This document shows positions 12,228-22,427 of a DNA stretch of 64,000 bases, piece by piece. Position numbers and translations under genes: made by a program. This DNA is from Sphaerulina vaccinii (lineage: Eukaryota; Ascomycota; Dothideomycetes; Mycosphaerellales; Mycosphaerellaceae): contig JAKUDP010000006.1 in assembly GCA_022570795.1 (NCBI GenBank), positions 1,116,001-1,180,000 of the forward strand. Reading direction: 5' to 3'. The notes under the pieces were generated by a model. It was given only the letters and a program-made list of their open reading frames with translations, did no database searches and was not told the DNA's origin. How positions within the stretch are numbered: the stretch's first letter is position 1; every line of letters begins with the position of its first letter.

Positions 12228-13770
12228 GCAACGAACTCGACAACTTGCATTTTGACTTTACTCATCGTCTGCCCGCATAGCGACAAGCATTAGAGGGATA
12301 GATTGGCATTTGGCGTTCACAAGGAGGCATGGAATGGAGGCCACGACTGCTCTGCATAGAGATACCAAAGAAGTTTTGCTTTGTACAATGGAATGCCAGC
12401 GAGTGTCTAGTGCAGACACAGTGGCGATTGGGTGGAAGTAATTGGCCTCTAGAAGGAGAATAGAGAGCCACGACATCGACACTGTTCGCGTCGACAAGAA
12501 CAGCAGAAATAGTCCACTGTACGATCACTTGTTCGGCGCACCAGTGAAACCAGTCCATCGCATCCCCAGACGGCGCACAGGAACTTCGCATTCTTGCTCA
12601 GAGATACAGTGCTTGCTAATAAATGGCTGCTTCAGATGCTGTACTCCCGTCTGTCTCGTTCCTCATGCTCTTTGCCTTACTGATCATGATCGTCTGAGGT
12701 ATGCGACCCTTGCTGTTGTACATCCAAACGTGCGATAGACTTTCGCTCCTTCCTTGTCAACTGCACGTCATTTCTTCATGCCTGCACGCGATGTGATTGA
12801 GTTCAGTGCAAACACCTGTTCATTCTGGTTTCGAACATTCTGCGGCCATCACGAATTAACTGCCATCGAAGTCTCCAGCTGCTGATGATCGTGATCGTGG
12901 AGTCCGCTTCACTGCCCAAACAAGTATTACTTGCATCGAGGCCCAACAGCTGCGATCAGAAGATGATGCAGTCATGTTGATGTTGATGGACTAGACCCAA
13001 CTTTTAGCGCAGTACTGCCAGTCTCTATACCAAATGAGATGCGTCTCGCCTTGGTTGACATTGGCTTTCACACAAGCTCTCTGTCACACTCTAAGTTCTG
13101 GCGTTCTCAATCCGATCACGAACAGCCTTTCCGCCTCCCATCTCGGGAGAACTACATATCGGCAGTCGCTGTAGACTTTCCGCCAATCATCTACCGATGA
13201 GGCTCGATACCTCTTCCGGACTGTCTCGCAGAGTTTCTGATCCTCAGCTCCCTCATCTATTCTCGTCTTGTAATCGAAAGGCCTAGATGCCGAAACATGC
13301 CAAAGGAGCTCGATAAGTCCGGACCATTGATACTTTTTGGCTCGACAGCACCACCTTTTGACTCGAACAGCTTGTGTATATCACAACTCTGTACGCCCAA
13401 CTCCATAGAGCTCTATCGATGTCCCGCCTCACTTTGTTCGAGGTCCGTATATAGTCGTCTCTGCCGTCTCCGTAATTTTGTCTCTCATCTCATACCACTG
13501 TTTCTTGTCTCGTGCAATTATTCCCGTTACCGATCAATCCGATTCTTCACCACACTGAGCAATCATGGCTTTTGTACACTCTCAACGCCTTGCTGCCTAC
13601 CCATTCGCACCACCGAGACTCAGCCCAAGACCAATACCAGCATATTCAAGCAGTGGCCGGCCTGGAAATGCCACAACAGCTCTTCCACCAAAAGAAGGGG
13701 GGAAACCAACATCATATCGTCCACAAAGACCATCTCTGGGCAGAAGTGCTACCGTCTCTACCTAAAGACA
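12228..13770. other. Interval without a supported gene
   Basis: About 1.5 kb between the 3' ends of convergent genes. ORFs at 12442-12738, 13297-13860 and 13565-13765 were considered. The last begins with ATGGCTTTTGTACAC and gives a 66-residue Pro/Arg/Ser-rich peptide ending just before the SEC59 stop; it has no signal peptide or motif and is not called. No RNA gene or repeat seen. Confidence 0.5.
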
Positions 13771-16572
13771 CTAAAGTCTCACACCCTTAACCAACAACCA
13801 CAAAGCAACCGGAACAACCACATTGTCATTCGCTCCAGTCAACACAGCTTCCATAAATGAAGCCGCACATCCACAAAACAAAGCCTTCACTAGAGCGATG
13901 CTCCAATCCAAATACCAGTCATGATGATGATGATGAGTCCAGCTCAGATTCCCTTTCCATCCGCCAAAGACTTGCCATGCGCGTGCAGTCAGCAATCCAA
14001 CAGCGACTGCGAAAGCCATGGCAGCTGAACCTTCTAAGCTTTTGCCTCCGACCCAGATCCATTTGTGTCGACCATATCTTCGTCCGATTAGAGATGCTGC
14101 TGCATCGCCCATACCCACGCATACGACGCCGGAGATCATGGCGGTTTCTCTTCGGTTGTCTTTCAGTTCCCAACCTCCCCAGGGTGCTACTCCGTCGCGC
14201 ACGATACTAGCCAGGCTGAACCATAAAGGTACAGCACAGCCAATAAGCAGGAAGATGTGGCTGACGACAACTGGACCTCTCAAGTCTCTTCCGTCTACAT
14301 AAGGTGCCACGAAACGGGAAATGGCGTTCCCGAGTGGAGGCACCTGTCCTGCGCGGATGACTTCTAGTAGCAAGAAGACTGCCAGGATGAGCGCTAGAGT
14401 CAAACTGCAGAAGCATGGATCGACGTACGTCGCTGGTAGCAGCATACCGACCATGACTCCATGGAAGACTTTCCGGCGCGTGTCGACTTCGACAAAGGCG
14501 GTCAAGGTGAAGACTGTCAGCAGACCTGCTGCAAGGACTGCAAGCCAGTAGGCGACAAGAAGGAGTCGAACGTTTGCTTGGCCTAGGTCGGAGCGGATGA
14601 TGTCGATGTGGAGGGGTATGCTGAGTGCTATCGCGGCGGACCAGTTTGTGCTATTGGCAGGAGGCAGCTGGATCCACCATGTGTCCAGGCCTAGATCTGA
14701 TATGGTGCTGTGGGCGAGGGGAATCTGGCCAAAGAGGTAGCTGACAGCCCAGCCTATGGGCTCTCGACCGTACAGCGCTCGTGTTGCGATGTATGAGCTG
14801 ACTGGTATGAAGACGATAGCCAGGATAGCAGCATATATGACACTTGCATATAACCACTTTCGTCTCTTGGCTTGTTCCGGTGTGAGTTGAAGATACCATG
14901 CAATGTGTCGCGCTTTGTTCTTGCTACGTCTTGTGCTAGCCGTTCTTGAGAGGACCTCAGGCGGCTGTCGTTCCGGCAGGGTATTTCGTCGAGTGTAGCG
15001 TTTTGACTCAACATCGCTGCTGAAGACTGGTACTGGCACTTGAGGCCCCGCGGACGAGTTCGGGTTGAAGATGCCAGTGTTGAAGGTATGTAGTAGTGAC
15101 TGAGAAGTGTTCAGTCTCGGTCTGCCCATAGGGAGCTTCGGCTTGATAGATCTGCTCGGCTCGTCCTCATCTGCGTCGCTCCCGTCTGTCTTTGTTGTGC
15201 CATGAATGGCATTGGTCGCTCGTTGGAGAGTGATGAGGTCCGAGACGGCGTCGACTAACGACTTGCGCTCCTCAGCTGTGTGACCATCTCGTCGTAGCTT
15301 CCACCTGGGAATTCTGGCAAGTGTGAGATTCCAGTGAAGGACTGGTCCACACGAAACGAATAGCATGACACCGCCGAGCCAGAGACATGCTTTCAGGATG
15401 ATGGTCTGTGGCGATGAGGCAAGCAGGAGCAGATTAATCAGTACCGCAGAGAGGAGATGCACTTCTGAGACCAGCAGACTTGTCGTAGTCAGGTACTGAA
15501 GGGGCTGCAGAAGTGCGTGGTGAAGCGGGTAGAGCGTGACCAACGTCTCTCGAGTGAGGGCATCTGGCGTCTTCAGAAAGTATGGGACTGCTGGAGGAGA
15601 ATGCCAGGCAGTATGTTCAGACACAATGAGTGGGATGATGGCCACAAGCCAATGTACTGAATTGAAGCGTCCTAGTCGACTAGATCGTGGAAAGAGTCGC
15701 TGTGGTAAAGAGGCCAGTCCAAGGATGATATTCGGTAGCACTACTGCTGGGTTCGAAGGTGCTACTGAGAGAGCGACCATGACTGGTAGCAAAGGTGGGT
15801 ATAGTACTGTCGCCGGATCGAATGAGGCTGGTACTCGAAATCGTTGCCAGACACTGCTCGGTGCAGCTGCCGTGTCTATGATTGACAGCTTGACCGGATA
15901 GACCACAATCAGTCCGATTATGGTGAGCAACTGGCTGAGCAGTTCTCGTCGCCATTCCCAAGCAATTCTGCCAACGCCTTTCCCGCATAGCACGCATGCT
16001 AGTATCACCATCATAAGTACCACTTCGGAGCTTCTTCTTGCGAATTCGGCATATCTCCTCTTCATTAACTTCTCATGCTCTTCCTGTTCCCTTGCTGCTG
16101 AACTGCCATCTGTCTTTTGCTTCTGGAAATAGCCTGTGAGCTCCCGTTCTCGCTCATCAAGCTGACTGGGTGTAAGAAGTGCATCCTCGTCCTTTTCTCC
16201 CGTTCTGAGTCCTTTTCTCGGTCGTAGCGCGCTCGGTGGTAGTGCTTTGACAAACGTCGGCCGCTCATCATCGGCTTCTGTGCCACTTTCGCTGCTCATG
16301 ACAGATACTGGTTTGCTCTGCCGCTGCCATTCTTCCCGTTCTATGCTTTCTGGCTCGTTTTGCTGCTCACCTCCGCTACTGGCTTGAGGTTCATGGCGCG
16401 CATGCTTGCGACCTTGCCAATCTTCTAGCTGGTCATGATGATATGGTCGTGGAGTTCTGGTGCCCGTATTGAGGCTCGCAGTTTCTTGTGCGGTCAGGGT
16501 ACATCCAATGGGTGATACTTCTGGACTGCCATCGGACGACTTCCAGGCATTCGCGCTGTTCATATCGCGCAA
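13771..16572 (-). CDS. SEC59: Dolichol kinase
   Basis: Single uninterrupted ORF of 933 aa. Dolichol kinase uses CTP to phosphorylate dolichol in the ER membrane, supplying the lipid carrier for N-glycosylation, GPI synthesis and O-mannosylation. The C-terminal third carries the conserved polyprenol-kinase block GMGDAAASLIGRRYGRHKW followed by GGKSLEGSAAM (about residues 800-835), in the CTP-binding and catalytic region, within several membrane helices. At least ten hydrophobic segments lie between residues 200 and 930. The N-terminal 170 residues are polar, disordered and rich in Ser, Glu and Arg, longer than in yeast Sec59 (519 aa) but usual for filamentous fungi. A His run occurs near the C-terminus (SWTHHHHHHDW). 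The start at 16572 is the first in-frame ATG. No intron seen. Confidence 0.92.
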   Translation of the reverse strand: MRDMNSANAWKSSDGSPEVSPIGCTLTAQETASLNTGTRTPRPYHHDQLEDWQGRKHARHEPQASSGGEQQNEPESIEREEWQRQSKPVSVMSSESGTEADDERPTFVKALPPSALRPRKGLRTGEKDEDALLTPSQLDERERELTGYFQKQKTDGSSAAREQEEHEKLMKRRYAEFARRSSEVVLMMVILACVLCGKGVGRIAWEWRRELLSQLLTIIGLIVVYPVKLSIIDTAAAPSSVWQRFRVPASFDPATVLYPPLLPVMVALSVAPSNPAVVLPNIILGLASLPQRLFPRSSRLGRFNSVHWLVAIIPLIVSEHTAWHSPPAVPYFLKTPDALTRETLVTLYPLHHALLQPLQYLTTTSLLVSEVHLLSAVLINLLLLASSPQTIILKACLWLGGVMLFVSCGPVLHWNLTLARIPRWKLRRDGHTAEERKSLVDAVSDLITLQRATNAIHGTTKTDGSDADEDEPSRSIKPKLPMGRPRLNTSQSLLHTFNTGIFNPNSSAGPQVPVPVFSSDVESKRYTRRNTLPERQPPEVLSRTASTRRSKNKARHIAWYLQLTPEQAKRRKWLYASVIYAAILAIVFIPVSSYIATRALYGREPIGWAVSYLFGQIPLAHSTISDLGLDTWWIQLPPANSTNWSAAIALSIPLHIDIIRSDLGQANVRLLLVAYWLAVLAAGLLTVFTLTAFVEVDTRRKVFHGVMVGMLLPATYVDPCFCSLTLALILAVFLLLEVIRAGQVPPLGNAISRFVAPYVDGRDLRGPVVVSHIFLLIGCAVPLWFSLASIVRDGVAPWGGWELKDNRRETAMISGVVCVGMGDAAASLIGRRYGRHKWIWVGGKSLEGSAAMAFAVAVGLLTARAWQVFGGWKGNLSWTHHHHHDWYLDWSIALVKALFCGCAASFMEAVLTGANDNVVVPVALWLLVKGVRL

Positions 16573-17332
16573 CTTGAGCGCATGCTATCGCTTTTGTGTA
16601 TACATTGATTGAACAGGCAGCAACAGAAGCAGAAGCAGGTCCATGCTGAGGTGTTTGTGGTCGGTTGAGAGCCACGTGCAGATGAATGCGTGTCTGCGTC
16701 AGCCCGCGGAAGGAGGGGACAATTTTCGATTCTCAGCCACGACGCGTGAGACAACGACGTCTGCCAATGTTGTTTTCCATGCATCGTGCATTCCGGTCAG
16801 GCTGTGCACGTTGCTGTTCATTGTTACCAGTCTCTACTGTCATTACGATGTCGCCGAAGCCTAGCCATGATAAAGACGAACGGCACACCAGAGGCGATGG
16901 TCACAAGAGCTGAAATCATCACGATGGAGTAGAGGCCGGCAGGGAGTAGATATACTGTGCAGGTGCCTCATCGGCGGACTACTCAGGTCTTGGAGCAGAG
17001 AATTGAGAGATGGAGGCGAAGTGGTAAGTTAATGTAAATCGTTCTTCTTAGTTCATGTGCTTTGGTCGTGCTTCAGTGCTCAGCATGCTTCTCTGCTGAT
17101 AGTTCCAAGTTCAAGGTCCCATATTCAGCTGCTCATAACCCCAGTATGTGTCCAGGGCATGGTGAACGTTGAGATATGGAGATACGGAAAGAAGGAGAAA
17201 CAGCCGGACATCAAGGCAATTGCAATAGAAGTAAAGTAAGTGAAGCCTTCACTTATTATGCTTGGACGACGCGCAGCATGCTCTACTGCCCCTTCTCCTC
17301 CTGCCTCAACTGTTGGTATAGTCCTGGCACTA
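16573..17332. other. SEC59 upstream region
   Basis: 760 bp between the SEC59 start and the stop of the minus-strand ubiquitin-fold gene. Short ORFs overlap in several frames and none is convincing. The left part should contain the SEC59 promoter and 5' leader. Confidence 0.6.
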
Positions 17333-17946
17333 TCACTCAGTTGGCTCTGCCGGCTGTGCATTTGCGTACTGAGCATGCAATCGCCGTCCACGCTCCCTCT
17401 CAACCTCCTCCGGATCCTCCACGACTGGTGTGATAGAGTTGTGGGCGAGTTGCAGATGAAGCACTGATGATGAGTCCACGCCGAGCTAGAAAGTCCATGT
17501 CAGTGAGTGAACCGTTAATAAGTGTGTGTCATTTCACTTACAGACTCCAGATCAGCCAAGTGTGCTTCTGGACTGTCCTCCTGCGTGCCATCGAAGATCC
17601 TCTGTGCATTGCTGTCAACCAGAACCATCTGCTTGGTCTGAATCGACGTCAATTTCGAAACCTTCCAGGCCAATTCTTTGGCCGTGATCTTGGCGGTCAC
17701 CTCAACTGTGGCCATGATGACTCGTCCTTCGTGATCTTTGATCTGGAGATCGAATGGTGTTTCGACCGGTGAGGGTACCAGGTGGCTCGGAAGTCCTCTG
17801 ACGGCAGAGATGGTGCACTCAAGGGTAGTCAAGGACAGAGCAGCGGCCTCATTGGACATGGCGCCTCGTTGAAGGTTGAGGTGTCCTGCTCGAATGGCCG
17901 TGATTGTCTCGAGCGAGAGCGGTATGGTGACCTGAATGGTCGGCAT
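17333..17946 (-). CDS. Ubiquitin-fold protein without a C-terminal diglycine (185 aa)
   Basis: Two exons, 17542-17946 and 17333-17485, with a 56-nt intron 17486-17541 (GTAAGT..TTCTAG, phase 0). Residues about 68-160 align by eye with ubiquitin: the beta-hairpin region FDLQIKDHEGRVIMATVEV, the helix region ITAKELAWKVSKLT, QMVLVDSNAQRI at the QRLIF position, and LESLGVDSSSVLHLQL at the DYNIQKESTLHLVL position. The splice falls inside this last block and restores it, which supports both the intron and the fold. After the fold comes an acidic then Arg-rich tail (VVEDPEEVERERGRR) ending in PAEPTE, with no Gly-Gly, so it is not a conjugatable modifier by the usual route. Residues 1-65 are not assignable. 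It is transcribed away from another ubiquitin-fold gene 195 bp upstream. Function unknown; a scaffold or ubiquitin-receptor partner is an inference. Confidence 0.75.
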
Positions 17947-18141
17947 GTTTCCGTGTTGTTCTTCGATGACTGTGCGAGTTGGATCAAAGACGAGGTTGTG
18001 GCGAAATGAAGAGAAGTAAACAATAGAAAGCGCTGTTCAACGGCCTCGCCAGGAAGCCGCAGGGATGACAGCATCGCGACTTCACTTCACTTTATGGATG
18101 TGACTGCCCACCCGCACCCGACAACCACCTAACTGCCCATA
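17947..18141. promoter_or_regulatory. Shared 195-bp divergent promoter of two ubiquitin-fold genes
   Basis: The start codons at 17946 (minus) and 18142 (plus) are separated by only 195 bp, so one nucleosome-sized region must serve both genes. It contains CT-rich stretches and a CACCCGCACCCGACAACCACC block at 18107-18127. No certain TATA box. Co-regulation is inferred from spacing only. Confidence 0.6.
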
Positions 18142-18859
18142 ATGTTGGCCATAATACACATCCAGGCTACAAAGCACGTTGGCAGTATCCCTTTCGGCAC
18201 TCCCACGACTCTCGAAGTACGATCATCTACCAAAGTTGGCGAGGTGAAGAAACTGTTAGAGCAAGCAGAGGGCATACCAGTCGCAATTCAGCGCATCTTC
18301 TTCCACGGACAGCACCTGCACGTGTCCGACGAGTTATCTTTGGGCTATGTAAGCTGGAAGGAAGCGGCCACTACGCGCAAAGCTGACATCTCCACAAGTA
18401 CAAAATCCACGAGCACAGCGACCTCAAACTATTGATCGTCGAGGAGGGCGTGCTTCTCCCACCTAAGACGGCCCGCACTATCAATATTGAAGCAGGCATA
18501 CCGATCGAACCGCCGCCCAGACGTTATCATGATATTGAATGGTACATATCAGAGTTGACACTTCCTGGTCCGTCGTTCTACTGGATCAAAGTCCGCACTC
18601 TGACTGGCAAAGAGCTCAAGATAGGCGTCGAAGCTGATTGGAGAATCTCACAAGTCAAAACCCGCGTGGAAGAGAAGGAAGGCATCCTGCCTGCTCGACA
18701 GCGACTCATATTCGGCGGCAAACAGACCAACGATGACAAGACGCTCGAAGACGTATGTTCATATGATAGCGCCAGTCCATCACAAGCTGACAGCAGATAC
18801 AGTACAGGATCGAAGAGAATGCTACCCTTCATCTGGTCCTGGCATTGCGTGGAGCATGA
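18142..18859 (+). CDS. Tandem ubiquitin-like protein: UBL plus NEDD8-like domain ending in Arg-Gly-Ala
   Basis: Three exons, 18142-18348, 18399-18752 and 18803-18859 (introns of 50 nt each; an alternative acceptor at 18796 adds two residues), 205 aa. Domain 1 (about residues 1-86) reads as ubiquitin-like: VGEVKKLLEQAEGIP, QRIFFHGQHL, then YKIHEHSDLKLLI. A 45-residue Pro-rich linker follows. Domain 2 (132-205) is strikingly like NEDD8/ubiquitin: IKVRTLTGKELKIGVE, VKTRVEEKEGI, QRLIFGGKQTNDDKT, DYRIEENATLHLVLALRGA. Leu8, Ile44 and Val70 patch residues and Lys11, 27, 33 and 48 equivalents are kept; Lys63 is Glu; the LALRG end has Ala at the position that distinguishes NEDD8 from ubiquitin. The terminal diglycine is Gly-Ala followed by the stop. 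The layout recalls ISG15, here in a fungus. It may be a non-conjugated mimic or a binding module; role unknown. Confidence 0.82.
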
Positions 18860-19192
18860 GTAGATGGATATTGTAGTGAGTGGTGAGAGAACTCTAGTGC
18901 AACTGGGCTACAACAACTCAGCAGATCCGTCTCTCGTGGGTCATTAGGACTATGCTGGACTCTGCTCTCCTATCGATGACCCTGTGCCAAACTATGGCGA
19001 GCCTCCTTTTCAATAGCACGCGCGTGCGCGAGAGGCTTCGGCATAGTTGCCTTTGATTGGCTTGGTACCTGATCTACATGCATTGCACTGCCCTGCACAG
19101 CTGAACCAGCCCCACATAGGTAGCATACCTTCATCAGACATCTCGATCAACACTCTTCCAGAAAACTCGACAACATTCCTGTCTCAAGCAAC
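18860..19192. other. Short intergenic region
   Basis: 333 bp between two same-strand genes. It contains a GC-rich ACGCGCGTGCGCGAG palindrome-like patch near 19018-19032. Otherwise nothing recognisable. Confidence 0.6.
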
Positions 19193-19808
19193 ATGGATTC
19201 CACCAGTCTCCTTGCCCAGACCTCTTCACTTCCATCGCCACAAGAGAACGAAAGATTACTATCGACCCTCACGCCACCAACTCCCACCAGCACCGAATCT
19301 GCACTTAAGACTTGGCTAGAAGCTTTCCACATTTCAATGTCCTATGCTGCGACGCCAACAGGTGTCAATGGCGAAAGTTTCTCGGTCTACTCCCATCCAC
19401 TCTTACATTACATAGCAGAAGACTGCATCTGCGACACAACCTACAACGAATTCCGTTTCTCAACTCGAAAGCAACAGTTCGACTTCCTAGAATCCAGAGC
19501 GAAAGAATATCCGAAGTGGAAGAATGTCATACATAGTTGTGTTGCGAATCCTAATCGAAAAGCTGGGTTTGCGCAGGTTTACTTATGGTGAGTATCAACT
19601 ACTGCAATGTTTGATGAGGTGGTATGGGTTTGTTGAGCTGATTGAGATTTGTAGGATGACAGTGGAAGGCATACCTGAACGACAATCGAGGCAGGAATTT
19701 GGATGTGCGGAGTGGAGACTGAGAGAGGAGGGGTGGAGACAGGTGAGGTATACGAGTTATAGGGCTAGTATAGGCGTGCCTGAGCCTAGTGAGTGCGGAG
19801 CGGATTGA
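19193..19808 (+). CDS. Probable NTF2/SnoaL-like fold protein (182 aa)
   Basis: Two exons, 19193-19587 and 19655-19808, with a 67-nt intron (GTGAGT..TTGTAG, phase 2) that rebuilds YLWMTVEG. A polar N-terminus of about 30 residues with several Pro-Thr pairs is followed by ALKTWLEAFHISM, an aromatic-rich region with YNEFRF and QQFDFLESRAKEYPKWK, then a C-terminal strand-rich part (QEFGCAEWRLREEGWRQVRYTSYRAS). The helix-then-curved-sheet pattern and the 140-residue core are what one sees in NTF2/SnoaL-like proteins, many of which are small hydrolases, isomerases or binding proteins. No catalytic residues can be assigned. The fold is an inference from pattern; no signal peptide. Probably a lineage-restricted cytosolic protein. 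Confidence 0.65.
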
Positions 19809-21119
19809 TGGGCGATGTTTTTGTCGTCCCGGTACCGTCGCTTCCATCGCCTGACCATTCCTTCCTTCCTTCTTCTGGTACATCAAGATTTCTCTACCAC
19901 CTTTTAAGTGATCTCGTTGCGACCAGAGAAGAAAGCAGTGGTAAGATCGGGATGTATGGAGCCCATCGATGCGTTGAGCTCTTGATTCTGCGTGAACTTC
20001 GAGCACATCTTGGTGTAATCGCAGCCGGCGCTTGGTCCAGTGTCTTATTCATACTGCAACTTGTATTCTCTGATGTGGTCGCCCAAGTGCTTTTCGTCCG
20101 AGAAGTCGTCCTCCGGCTCAAACTCGTCCACATACTCCATGTTGTTGGACAATCTCAGGTCGTAGTGCTCCATGTTGATGAATGGCCCGAAGTTGTTAGT
20201 TTCCGGCGAAAGTCAGCACACAGATGAGGGAGGAGGGGCATTGAGCATTTCTTTGATGTTTGTTTGCCTCCGGCCGCTTCACTTCTTGCGCCTAGCGACG
20301 CTCACCTGCAGCCCACCTGTCACAGCCGAAAGTCCCAATTGCCATAGCTGGAGAACAGCGTTACACCATGAGTCTTCTGTGAGGTCGATCGCGATGGGAC
20401 AACAGCGTGGATACGATATTGATACCATGTTGCTCGCAAATGAAGTCTCAAGCCTGCCTCAGGCTAACTTGAGTACCAATAGGCGCGATCTTCTGTGCGA
20501 TATTTGGACATCGTCAGTCTAGATAATGCTGCGGACAATTATAACCTATTCGGCAGCCGGCAGGTCAGCAGGCATCCGCCTGAGGGGCCAGATGACCTGT
20601 CCTCGTCGACGCGTTGTATGACCAGTCTGAAGCTGTTGCTCGTGACTTGTTGCACATGATGCAGCCAGGCGCGCAACGCAGCCATGAGCAGTGGAGGCAG
20701 AAGCGGTGGAGGCAGAAGCAACAGATCCACCGTGTTCAGTGCACCCAAACAGAAGCTACCCAACGACTCTTAATTTGGAAGTATGCACCGGAGAAACTCT
20801 GAATGGCTCGAAGAGCTTTGCTTTTTATCTGATTTGGACGTTGGAGGGTACGAATGGGGAGTTTCTGACGGAGTGATGGTGTGGTCGTTGGTGAGGTTCT
20901 CTTATAACAACTCATATACTTGTATAGGCAAAGGCCATCAAGTTGAAATGCCATCGAGCAGATTCCTCATCCTGCCGGTCCTATCGCCTGCCCAAGTAGA
21001 GGAACAAATGAAGAGTGCTCGGCATTGCTCTCTGAATACACTCCACGCAAGAGGGGACACGAAGGCGAGGCGGCTTCAAGCAGCTAGGAGGTATCAAGTC
21101 TCGTTAATGCCAGTACAAT
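19809..21119. other. Gene-poor tract with a possible relic exon
   Basis: About 1.3 kb with no intact gene. On the minus strand 20045-20173 reads as an acidic, protein-like 42-codon ORF (MEHYDLRLSNNMEYV, then EFEPEDDFSDEK) that stays open about ten codons further upstream, and could be a terminal exon or its relic. The stretch 20552-20670 is a diverged copy of 21690-21830. No complete model can be built. Confidence 0.45.
20552..20670. repeat. Diverged direct duplicate of about 21690-21830
   Basis: The two stretches share CGGCAGCC, CAGCAGGCATC, AGATGACCTGTCCT, CGTCG, GCGTTG and GACCAGTCTGAAGCTG, CACATGATG in the same order, with small indels. On the minus strand both give SFRL..QR-D/E text. 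They look like remnants of a duplicated gene segment. Confidence 0.6.
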
Positions 21120-21960
21120 GGCCGAGTACTTGCTCAGGCGCTAGGCAGCCAGTCCAAGGCACACAGGCCAAGTATGCAGCCAACAAGCCTCCTTGAGCGT
21201 TGGTCGCGACATTCGAGGGCTTCGGCACAGGCGGCTGACGCTATTAATACTGCTGAGGCGGGTATGGCGGCGCGGGCTGCTGCTGTTACTGCTGTCGCTG
21301 CTGCTAAGGAGGCACTGGAGCGTCATACGACTGCGTGGCCTGCAGCCCAGCGTTTTGTATAGGAGACGACTTCAGCGGACCTTCTAAAAGATGGCCTTTC
21401 CATGCTCGGCTGTAGCTGCGGCTGGTGCTGACATTACTGCTGCATTGGTAATCAGACATTCTTCGGTTTCGCGACTCCTCGCAGCTGGCGGGTGGCGACG
21501 AGAAGAGGGCAACGCTGACACCTTCAATCGTCCGAGTACCTATTGAGGGCTATGGTCGAGCTAAAGGCAAGATCATCGCGTCGTAAGCCTGCCCGGAGGC
21601 GAAGGTGGGCGCATATACACCCTATGGGCTGCTGTCAGCGCTGTTCTGGGCCAGAGGGCATACCATCTAGCGATCCAATCCTGATTATTTGGCAGCCTGG
21701 ACGTCTAGTCTCGACAGCAGGCATCTGCCCGAGTGGCAAGATGACCTGTCCTTCCAGCAGCTCGTCGTCGCGTTGCATGGCCAGTCTGAAGCTGGTCTTC
21801 GTGACACCTATTGCACATGATGAGCTGCGAGTGAAGACGTGATGTGAAGAGGTTGGAGATGGTGTCACGATCTTCATCACGACGTCGGCAGCGGTGGAGC
21901 TCCTGAAATTGGATTGAACAAAGGTGGATATAGATCCGCGTGGTGGCCATGAGGCAGCAC
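21120..21960 (-). pseudogene. Decayed gene with Gln/Pro-rich C-terminal part
   Basis: Reading the minus strand, protein-like text runs from MKIVTPSPTSS (about 21880) through SFRLAMQRDDELLEGQVILP to IGSLDGMPSGPEQ (about 21640). It then continues in another frame from about 21660 to 21120: YAPTFASGQAYDAMILP, SRAWKGHLLEGPLKSSP, then a Gln/Pro-rich stretch with PAPPYPPQQY. That second frame is cut by six stops at 21622, 21550, 21304, 21286, 21244 and 21241, all TAG or TAA and none TGA, sitting where Gln would be expected. Such CAG/CAA to TAG/TAA changes are CpA to TpA transitions, the signature of repeat-induced point mutation. The original product is not recognised; a PPxY-containing tail suggests a WW-domain-binding protein. 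Part of it is duplicated at 20552-20670. Confidence 0.55.
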
Positions 21961-22427
21961 GGGCACCAGAGCAGTCTCTCAGAAAACCAACAACTCCTCA
22001 AGCACAGCGACATCAATAATAATAGCAGAACGAAAATAAAGCAGATAAGAAGGGAAGACAGCCAACTTATAGTTCTGAGGCATCCACAAAAGCCACACGC
22101 GCGCTTGGCCCCGTTCCTTCCCCTTCCTATCGCGATCCTGGTTGAACTCTGAACGCCAACCCGTCGCCGACCTGCATGACCTGAAGCGACGAGTGCAGCA
22201 GCAACGACAACAACCTCCCACTGCACTGCACTGCACTACTTCATCACTCTTCTTCTCGACCTCCCTCCCGCATACAATAACAACCACCACTCCGATCCAT
22301 TCCAACAACGAGTACACCATACACAGCAGCATATAGCACTACGACATCGCGCATCCACAACTCGAACTGACCACGATTCGGGGCCTCGAATGAGGGACAC
22401 GGCGATTGCCCGCCCGCCGCTGTGATT
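21961..22427. other. Upstream region of the ArfGAP gene
   Basis: 467 bp of CA- and CT-rich sequence (AACAACAAC, ACTGCACTGCACTGCAC near 22219-22235, CACACAGCAGC) ahead of the start at 22428, as expected for a fungal promoter and leader. No gene. Confidence 0.6.

Noticed and set aside
13565..13765. 66-codon ORF starting with ATG just behind SEC59
   Set aside because: Pro/Arg/Ser-rich, no signal peptide or motif, and overlaps longer ORFs in other frames; indistinguishable from chance.
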